Source: an uncultured Collinsella sp. | GTDB taxonomy: Bacteria > Actinomycetota > Coriobacteriia > Coriobacteriales > Coriobacteriaceae | Direction: 5' to 3' | Assembly: GCA_937981515.1 (NCBI GenBank) | Contig: CALJNY010000300.1 | Coordinates: forward strand, 1 to 11,445 | Length of the DNA: 11,445 nt | Shown here: piece after piece, positions 5,161-11,445 of the stretch | How positions within the stretch are numbered: the stretch's first letter is position 1 | Layout: the number at the start of each line of letters is the position of its first letter | The notes under the pieces: model-generated | Database searches by the model: none | The model's input: the letters and a program-made list of their open reading frames with translations, nothing else | Told to the model about the DNA's origin: nothing | Position numbers and translations under genes: made by a program

Positions 5161-8100
5161 ATGGATATGTTTGAAGACGAGCGCCAGCGCGCCTCGTGGC
5201 GTCGCCATGGAGCGATTGCCCGTGGCGTAGCCAAGCGCGGTCTGGTGGCGTTCCTGGCTTTTGCCATGGCTTTTGGCACCACGCCGGCGCAACTTTGGGC
5301 CGAGGGCGCCGAGGGCATTGCCGAGGCCGTGGCGCAGGCTGCGACGGCCGGCGACGGCGCGACGGCCGACGAGGGCACTGTTGCCGACACCGACGCGAAC
5401 GGTGCTGCGGCGAGCGCTGCTGCCGATGGCGTCGGCGCAGATCAGGGCGCAACTGCGAGTGCCGCGAATGGTGCTGACACCGCCGCAGACAACGCGACTG
5501 AGTCCGAGAGCTCTCCCGCGGTGCCTGCTGCCTCGGAGCAGAAGAACGCCGTTGCCGCCGCTTCTGCCACGACGCTTTCGAGCGAGGCCAAGGTCTATAT
5601 CCAGGACGCCAAGGATAAGGACAACTCGTATTCCACGAAGTCTGGTGCGCTCAGCGCGGGCGATACACTCTGGGCAAATATGTACGATGAGGTCGAGGAC
5701 GACTGGTACGGCACTTCGACTGAGTCCGTTGCCAATCCCGGCACCTGGACTTACACCTGGCTCTCCGGCACGACCAGGGCCAGCAGCAATGTCGCCGACT
5801 ACACCGAGGTCGTAGGCCACGAGCAGTCGCTCACCGTCACCGCCGCGATGGAAGGCAAATACTTCATCTGCAAGGTAACGGTTGATGGCAAGGATTACTT
5901 CGGCCCCTCGGTTTCGTACGGCTCGGGTATCAATGCCAACAACATCCCCGGTCCCGTGCTGGGTGCCGGGCAGATGGAGCTTAACAGCGTCAAGCTGAAT
6001 AACGACACGCCGAGCATAGGCGATACCCTGACGGCGACTCCGTACATAAGCTATTATCAGCAAGCCCCCGCCGACGCCAAGGTCACCTACACGTGGTCCG
6101 CATCCGCCTCGCAGTACTCGGGCTTTACCAAGATCGAGGGCGAGACGGGCGCTACGCTCGTGGTGGGCGACGACCTTGAGGGCAAGTACATCAGGGTCGA
6201 GGCCAACGCTGGCGTCAACACGGTGAACAAGACCACTTCCAGCAATGTCAAGCAGGCCGGTGCGGTCGAGATTTCGGCCGTGTCCATCGTTAACCCCAAG
6301 GACAACACGAGCGTCTTTGCGGTGGGGGATACCGCTAAGGCCCGCGCCAAGGAGAAGGGCGGCGCGTACGGCGCGTTCGTCGACGCGAGCAAGCTCAACT
6401 ATCAGTGGCAGAGCTCTGACACTAAGGGCGGCACGTATACCGATATCGCGGGCGCCACGGGTGAGACCCTCGAGCTTACCGACGCTTTGGGCGGCAAGTA
6501 CCTCAAGTGCAAGGTGTCCTCGAAGATCGGCTCTTCGAGCTTGACCAACTCGACGGGCGCTCTCGTCGCTGCTGCTGGTTCAATTAATGTCACGAGCGTG
6601 ACTATGAGCCCGACTTCGGGCAAAGTCGAGGTTGGTTCCACGATTACGGCGACCGCCAAGGCGGGCTCCACCGACGTTACCTCCGACTCGCATGTCACGT
6701 GGCAGTGGTACAAGGGCAAGTCGAATACCGCCAGCTCGTGCAACACGCCTATCGAGGGTGAGACCGGTAACACCCTGACGGTGACCGCCGCCCTTAAGGG
6801 CTGCTACGTCGTGGCCAAGGCCAACGGTGGCTACGGCGAGCAGAAGCCGTACTATGCGGCGGGTCCTGTCTCCGTCGCTGGCCAAGTTGAGCTTTACGAC
6901 GTGCAGTTCGAGGGCTCTCCCGCCACCAACGGCGTGCACGTGGGCGATACGCTCAAGACCAAGGTGCGCAAAAAGGACGGCTCCAACTATCACTATATCG
7001 ACCGCACCGATAATGTGACCTACCAGTGGCAGTATGCAAACAGCAGCTCGAGCTACGACTCCGCTTACACCGATATCCCCGGTGCTACCGAGGCGACCTA
7101 TACCGTTGACGCCGCCTATGCTGGCAAGTACCTGCGCGTGAAGGTTACGAGCGAAAATACCGTTTCCAGCACGCAGAAGAAGAGCTCCTACGGCGGCACA
7201 CAGTCTGTAGCTCCGCTTGGTCCGGTGACGCTCAAGGGCCAGTACAAGCTGGCGGGCATTGAGCTTGCCGATAAGAACGTTACACTCAGCGTGGGCTCAA
7301 AGATCACGCCGAGCGTGCAGGTTCCGGGTAGCTGGTCGGGCTCGACCAAGGACGTGCCCGAAGATGCCGAGCTCACCATGGCGTGGTATGCCAAGGGCGA
7401 GGGCGATGCCGAATGGACCGAGCTCTCCGACGGCATCGATACGACCGATGGCAGCCTGACCATTTCGGATGCGCTTGTTGGCAAGCGCATCAAAGTTACG
7501 GCAAGCGCTCTCGACAACACGGTTGAATGGGTTTCGTCGGACAGCGTTACCGCGGCGGGGGAGTACAACCTGCTGCGCGTGACCACTACGCCGCAGATCA
7601 ATAGCGATTCGACCCATCTCGTCTCGGGAGATAGCGTTAAGGCGACGGCGCAGGCCAAGCGCGCCGACGGTTCAACCACCAACGGCATTGACGTGACCGC
7701 TCAGGCGACTGTTGCCTGGTATGCGGCGGACGACGCGAAGGCTCCCGCGGCCGACTGGACGTTGCTGTCCGATATGTCGGGCGCTGAGACGACGGTCTCG
7801 GCTTCTGCCGCGGACAAGTATCTGAAGGCTGTCGCCACGAGCGGTAGCTCGACGGTCGAGCTCGTCTCCGCCAACAAGGTTATCGCCGCGGGCTCGCTCG
7901 AGGCTGCAGTCCAAAAGCTCAACAATGCTAACAAGCAGATCGCTGTTGATTACAGCACCAAGGGCGGCAACGTCAACGATGTTCTGAAGGCGCAGCTTGC
8001 CAACCTGGGCTTTACCGACGTTGACGTTAAGGTCTCCGAGGGCGGCGTTACCTTTAATGCCGAGGATGCCAAGGCCACGGTCGGCATCTCCGACGCTCAG

Positions 8101-11100
8101 GATAAGACCAACGGCGATGTGACGTTCTTCTACATCGACCCCAACGACTACACCGGTTACAACATCGACGGTCTGCGTAGCGCCGATGTGGTGTTTGAGC
8201 TGTCGCGCGACGGCAAGACCGAGTATTACCAGCCCAACAAGTCGGTACAGGTTGCTTGGGACGAGGCTAAGCTGCAAGACCTTCTTGACAGTGCTGCCGA
8301 ATCCCTGCAGATTGGCTACGCGGCGGGCGAGTCCGCCGATGGCGTGACCCAAAATGTCACGCTTCCGTACAAGGCGGGTTCCGCAAAGAAATTCTCTGTT
8401 GAATGGACAAGCTCCGACACCGAGCGCCTGTCTGTTTCTGGTTATAGCTGGGAAGATAAGACGGGTAAGGTTTCGCGCGCATCGAGCGATCGAGACGTGA
8501 CGCTGACCGCCAAGGTTACGGTTACGAGCGGTGACATCAAGCTTGCCGGCTCGCATGACTTTGTCGTGACCGTCAAGGGCGATCCCGAGAAGGTCAACGC
8601 CGACAAGACGGCGCTCAAGGAGAAGGTCGATGCGGCCTTTACCTACGACAACATCAAGTACTCCGGCACTGACGCGGTCGCCAACAAGGATGGCCTGACC
8701 GCCGACCTGCAGATGCCGCGCACGAGCACGCTCAATATCGACGGCAAGTACTACAAGGTTGAGTACTCTGCGAGCACCGATGACATCACGTTCAACGGTT
8801 ACAAGGGCACGGTCTATCAACCGTTGCCTGGTGCCAAGGCCGCAAGCACCAAAATCACCCTAACGGTGACCGACAAGTCGAACGCCGAGGTCACGGCCAG
8901 TAAGACCCTCGATTTTGCGATTGCCCCGCAGGACCAGGACGAGCTCGATGCTGAGCTTTCCCTTATGGAGCAGGCTAAGGCCGGCTACGCTGCCGCCATT
9001 CTGAATGGCCAGGACGCCAATGCCGTTTCGACCGACATGCACGCGTTCCAGAAGGCTTATCTTGATGCCGACGGCAACCTTGCCTGGAGCTACAACAAGG
9101 CAACGACCGATTCGACGTCCCTTGGTATTGTTCCGGTTGACCTGCCTGGCTATGACGCGATGTCCGGGCAGGATTGGCGTCTGTTTAAGTCGAGCAACAG
9201 CTCGATTGTCTCCGCAGAGAATCTCAAGGTCACGCAGCCGCAGTACAACACGAAGGTTGTCGTTTCCTCGCGCCTGACGAGCGAGAAGTACGCTCGCTAT
9301 GCCGAGCGCTATCCCGACAATGCCACGTATGCCAAGCTTGCCAACCAAGACGTATCGGCAACACTGACGGTTTTGGGTACAACTGGCGTCGAAGATCCTA
9401 ATGCCGGAAAGACAATTATCGTTAAAGCGGGCGTGACAGGGCTCACGGGTAACGCTGGCGACTCCGAGCGTTCGCCCGAGTCCATTGTGCCTTTGACTCA
9501 GGTTCCGGTTCAGTATGATGACCATAAGACTGCAGAAGATGTGCTCGAGCAAGTGCTCGAGAACGCCGGCTGTACCGATTTTGAGACCAATTCGCTTGGC
9601 CTGACTTCACTGAGGGCCAAAGATGGTCGCATTCTTGGTTCTGATTGGAATGCCCCCTATCGCTATTGGTCGTTCTATGTCAACGGCGCCATGGCGGATG
9701 TCGGCGCGACGCAATATGCCGTTCAGCCGGGAGACACTATCGAATACCGTTACTTTGACGGCTTTGCGGTGCTTACGCACACCGTGACGTTCGACGCGGG
9801 CGAGGGCTCCGCGGTCGCCGCGCAGAAGGTCGAGGACGGCAAGGCTGCCGCCAGGCCGGAAGACCCCGCGCGCGAGGGCTACACGTTCGCCGGCTGGTAC
9901 TCCGATGCGGGGTGCACGCGGGCCTACGACTTCTCGACGCCCGTCTCCGGCGACGTTACCCTGTACGCCAAGTGGACCAAGGATGAGTCCGCCACGGTCT
10001 CGGTCGTGGGCGTCAAAAACCCGGAGGCCGCGACGCCGGTGCAGGATGCCTGGCTCAACAGCGTCGCCGTGACATATGCCGCCGACTCTGGCGCTACCGC
10101 TTGGGACCTCATCAGGCAGGCGCTCGATGCCGCCGGTCTGGCATACGATGCCCCCACCGAGTCCTGGGGCGTGTTCGTCAAGTCGATTACGTCTGCCGGC
10201 GGAGTGGAGCTGGGCACCACTGCAGATTACTCTCGCAGCTGGGGCTTCTACGTCAACGGCGAATCTGCCTCCGAGGGCGTTTCGAGCTACAAGGTTAAGC
10301 CGGGCGACTCCCTGTCCCTGGTCTATCTCTATAACTTTAAACAGCCGGCAACCGAGGTCGACGGCGTTGTCGTCGACCCGAGTGCTAAGGGTCCCGACTG
10401 GAGCAGCTCGTGGCCCGCGGCCGGAACGGGTGCTACCGATGCCCCGACTCCCACGGGTGCTGCCGAGGAAAAATGGGTCGCCAAGCTCAAGGAGTCGTCC
10501 GACTGGTCCACGTATGTCTCCGAACCGATTACCGCCGGCGACTACCTCTTTATCGCGGCGGGCAATTCGCTCTACCAGCGTGATGCCAAGACCGGTGATG
10601 TCGTTAAGAGCGCCAAGCTCGTGAGTGCCATCTCGTCTGTGTCCCGCATGGCATACGCAGGCGGTCTGGTGCTTGTCCCATTAGGTGACGGGCGCGTGCA
10701 GGCGCTGACGGCAGACGCCCTCACGACCGTTTGGGTGAGCGAGAAGCTGCCCGATGGCAAAGGCGGCGCGCAGCAGTGCCAGGGTAACCTTACGGTATCT
10801 GCCGGCAAGGTCTATTTCCAGACGAGCGCCGGCTGGTTCGGACCGGGCGGCTACTCCGTCTGCCTTGACCTGGCGGCTGGCAGGACTATCTGGAAGCAGC
10901 AGGCTGTCGGTACCAAGGCCAACTACTACTGGACTGGCATGGGAGTGTCGGGAGACTACGGCTTTGTCGGCAACATGGACGGTACGGTCGAGACCGTCGA
11001 TCTCGCCACGGGCAAGTCGGTCTCGAGCCTGAGCCTTGGCGCCTCCGTGAGGTCCGGGGTCACGGTCGCGCCCGGCGGCAAGGTTATCTACGTCGTCAGC

Positions 11101-11445
11101 TATGACGGCTACCTGCACAAGCTCGGTGTCGGTACCGCTGGCGTCCTGACGGAGCTCGGTAGGGTTGCGATTTCCAATAGCGGCAAAGACGGCAAGGGCG
11201 CCGAGTCGTTCGGCCCCACCTCGACGCCGGTTCTCGCCGGTAACAGGATCTACGTCGGCGGCGTGAGCGCTGATCGAGCGGGTAAGTACGGCAGCTATTA
11301 CGGTCAGCTGACGGTCATCGATACCGACGACATGTCCGTTATCGCGTCTGTCTCCAAGACGACGACCGGCTACATTTCGGGCGAGGTCAAGTCCACCCCG
11401 GTCGTCTCCCAGCAGGGCGACGCCACCTGCGTGTACTTCACGGGC
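5161..11445 (+). CDS. Giant secreted multidomain surface protein with two DUF4430 (transcobalamin-like) domains and a PQQ-like propeller; 3' truncated
   Basis: The frame is open for 2095 codons to the right edge, with no stop. Reading along: signal peptide with a long basic n-region, hydrophobic core at about 27-39 and likely cleavage after TPAQLWA (47); an Ala/Asp/Gly-rich linker to about 140; seven Ig-like modules (141-911) with motifs such as YQWQ, DIPGAT and GKYLRVKV; a bridging segment (912-1032); three units of helix plus beta-sandwich resembling atrophied bacterial Ig domains (1033-1140, 1141-1256, 1257-1407); DUF4430 (about 1440-1535; AEDVLEQVL, YWSFYVNG, QPGDTIEYRY); an InlB-type/Listeria-Bacteroides repeat (1541-1606; GYTFAGWY, LYAKW); a second DUF4430 (about 1610-1727; AWDLIRQAL, WGFYVNG, KPGDSL); and PQQ-like propeller blades from about 1770 (YQRDAKTGDVV, VCLDLAAGRTIW). 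DUF4430 is related to the C-terminal domain of transcobalamin and intrinsic factor. With the B12 riboswitch upstream, a surface corrinoid-capture role is inferred. An adhesin role is the alternative. The cell-wall anchor, if any, is beyond the window. Confidence 0.93.
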   Translation, partial: MDMFEDERQRASWRRHGAIARGVAKRGLVAFLAFAMAFGTTPAQLWAEGAEGIAEAVAQAATAGDGATADEGTVADTDANGAAASAAADGVGADQGATASAANGADTAADNATESESSPAVPAASEQKNAVAAASATTLSSEAKVYIQDAKDKDNSYSTKSGALSAGDTLWANMYDEVEDDWYGTSTESVANPGTWTYTWLSGTTRASSNVADYTEVVGHEQSLTVTAAMEGKYFICKVTVDGKDYFGPSVSYGSGINANNIPGPVLGAGQMELNSVKLNNDTPSIGDTLTATPYISYYQQAPADAKVTYTWSASASQYSGFTKIEGETGATLVVGDDLEGKYIRVEANAGVNTVNKTTSSNVKQAGAVEISAVSIVNPKDNTSVFAVGDTAKARAKEKGGAYGAFVDASKLNYQWQSSDTKGGTYTDIAGATGETLELTDALGGKYLKCKVSSKIGSSSLTNSTGALVAAAGSINVTSVTMSPTSGKVEVGSTITATAKAGSTDVTSDSHVTWQWYKGKSNTASSCNTPIEGETGNTLTVTAALKGCYVVAKANGGYGEQKPYYAAGPVSVAGQVELYDVQFEGSPATNGVHVGDTLKTKVRKKDGSNYHYIDRTDNVTYQWQYANSSSSYDSAYTDIPGATEATYTVDAAYAGKYLRVKVTSENTVSSTQKKSSYGGTQSVAPLGPVTLKGQYKLAGIELADKNVTLSVGSKITPSVQVPGSWSGSTKDVPEDAELTMAWYAKGEGDAEWTELSDGIDTTDGSLTISDALVGKRIKVTASALDNTVEWVSSDSVTAAGEYNLLRVTTTPQINSDSTHLVSGDSVKATAQAKRADGSTTNGIDVTAQATVAWYAADDAKAPAADWTLLSDMSGAETTVSASAADKYLKAVATSGSSTVELVSANKVIAAGSLEAAVQKLNNANKQIAVDYSTKGGNVNDVLKAQLANLGFTDVDVKVSEGGVTFNAEDAKATVGISDAQDKTNGDVTFFYIDPNDYTGYNIDGLRSADVVFELSRDGKTEYYQPNKSVQVAWDEAKLQDLLDSAAESLQIGYAAGESADGVTQNVTLPYKAGSAKKFSVEWTSSDTERLSVSGYSWEDKTGKVSRASSDRDVTLTAKVTVTSGDIKLAGSHDFVVTVKGDPEKVNADKTALKEKVDAAFTYDNIKYSGTDAVANKDGLTADLQMPRTSTLNIDGKYYKVEYSASTDDITFNGYKGTVYQPLPGAKAASTKITLTVTDKSNAEVTASKTLDFAIAPQDQDELDAELSLMEQAKAGYAAAILNGQDANAVSTDMHAFQKAYLDADGNLAWSYNKATTDSTSLGIVPVDLPGYDAMSGQDWRLFKSSNSSIVSAENLKVTQPQYNTKVVVSSRLTSEKYARYAERYPDNATYAKLANQDVSATLTVLGTTGVEDPNAGKTIIVKAGVTGLTGNAGDSERSPESIVPLTQVPVQYDDHKTAEDVLEQVLENAGCTDFETNSLGLTSLRAKDGRILGSDWNAPYRYWSFYVNGAMADVGATQYAVQPGDTIEYRYFDGFAVLTHTVTFDAGEGSAVAAQKVEDGKAAARPEDPAREGYTFAGWYSDAGCTRAYDFSTPVSGDVTLYAKWTKDESATVSVVGVKNPEAATPVQDAWLNSVAVTYAADSGATAWDLIRQALDAAGLAYDAPTESWGVFVKSITSAGGVELGTTADYSRSWGFYVNGESASEGVSSYKVKPGDSLSLVYLYNFKQPATEVDGVVVDPSAKGPDWSSSWPAAGTGATDAPTPTGAAEEKWVAKLKESSDWSTYVSEPITAGDYLFIAAGNSLYQRDAKTGDVVKSAKLVSAISSVSRMAYAGGLVLVPLGDGRVQALTADALTTVWVSEKLPDGKGGAQQCQGNLTVSAGKVYFQTSAGWFGPGGYSVCLDLAAGRTIWKQQAVGTKANYYWTGMGVSGDYGFVGNMDGTVETVDLATGKSVSSLSLGASVRSGVTVAPGGKVIYVVSYDGYLHKLGVGTAGVLTELGRVAISNSGKDGKGAESFGPTSTPVLAGNRIYVGGVSADRAGKYGSYYGQLTVIDTDDMSVIASVSKTTTGYISGEVKSTPVVSQQGDATCVYFTG
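5581..7893 (+). repeat. Seven tandem Ig-like modules encoded in the giant surface protein
   Basis: The modules end at residues 270, 367, 473, 574, 693, 800 and 911, giving a period of 97-119 residues. Each runs roughly: a short strand after a Gly junction (GAG-QMEL, QAG-AVEI, AAG-SINV, VAG-QVEL, LKG-QYKL, AAG-EYNL), then a GDTL/VGST turn, a Y/W-Q-W strand, an 'I-x-GAT/GET' turn, and a closing G-K-Y-L-x-V-K-V strand. The copies are divergent at the DNA level, so they are old duplications rather than recent slippage. Module 4 has a Cys pair (C527, C548) absent from its neighbours. The array probably forms a stalk that lifts the downstream domains off the cell surface. Confidence 0.8.
9478..10350 (+). 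other. DUF4430 - InlB-type repeat - DUF4430 block within the giant protein
   Basis: Two DUF4430 copies (about 9478-9765 and 9988-10350) flank one InlB/Listeria-Bacteroides repeat (9781-9978). Each DUF4430 copy shows the family pattern: a helix with 'T/A-x-D-L/V-x-x-x-L-x-x-A-G', then W-x-FYVNG, then a Y-x-V-x-PGD turn. The copies are diverged, sharing the FYVNG and PGD landmarks but little else. Family knowledge ties this fold to the corrinoid-facing C-terminal domain of transcobalamin. The sequence alone does not show binding. Confidence 0.8.

Noticed and set aside
7672..8820. A 382-codon antisense frame, plus other long minus-strand frames at 5143-6063, 621-1346, 1359-2189 and 3216-3875.
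   Set aside because: Each lies entirely or almost entirely over a well-supported + strand gene and mirrors its G/C-rich third positions. None has a Shine-Dalgarno or family motif that I can see.
9781..10300. Recent horizontal insertion of the InlB-type repeat segment, suggested by locally richer G/C codons than the stretch just before it.
   Set aside because: The shift is mild, the frame is seamless, and I cannot measure codon use well enough by eye to support transfer.

Overview
The window is high-GC bacterial DNA with every supported gene on the + strand. Gene content and codon style suggest an actinobacterial gut commensal of the Coriobacteriia, most like Collinsella. Pointers are strong G/C third positions, a cytosolic C69 dipeptidase, an AarF/UbiB gene with a phasin-like partner, and a giant secreted protein combining Ig-like, DUF4430, InlB-type and PQQ-propeller domains. 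The taxon is inferred from style and content, not proven.

Layout. (1) Positions 2-532 hold the C-terminal part of folD (one-carbon metabolism), cut by the left edge. (2) 636-2159 is a complete C69 dipeptidase with a strong Shine-Dalgarno and a good hairpin terminator at 2178-2227. (3) 2308-4496 is a probable two-gene operon: a small phasin-like helical protein, then 8 nt later an AarF/ABC1/UbiB atypical kinase with two C-terminal membrane helices. (4) 4497-5160 is a long non-coding stretch. It holds a weak terminator-like hairpin, a 25-bp near-perfect inverted repeat (4564-4588 and 4691-4715) of unknown function, a cobalamin riboswitch aptamer (4845-5017) and its expression platform. (5) From 5161 to the right edge runs one open frame of at least 2095 codons without a stop. 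It encodes a secreted multidomain protein: signal peptide, Ala/Asp-rich linker, seven Ig-like modules, three helix-plus-sandwich units, DUF4430, InlB-type repeat, DUF4430, and the start of a PQQ-like beta-propeller.

How it fits together. The first three transcription units look like housekeeping or peptide/lipid metabolism and are not obviously linked to each other. The striking unit is the last. A B12 riboswitch directly precedes a giant surface protein carrying two domains related to the C-terminal domain of transcobalamin/intrinsic factor. The simplest reading is a cobalamin-repressed surface corrinoid-capture protein; its anchor and any partner transporter would lie beyond the right edge. 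The B12 link rests on the riboswitch (strong) and on DUF4430 kinship (family knowledge). Binding itself is inference.
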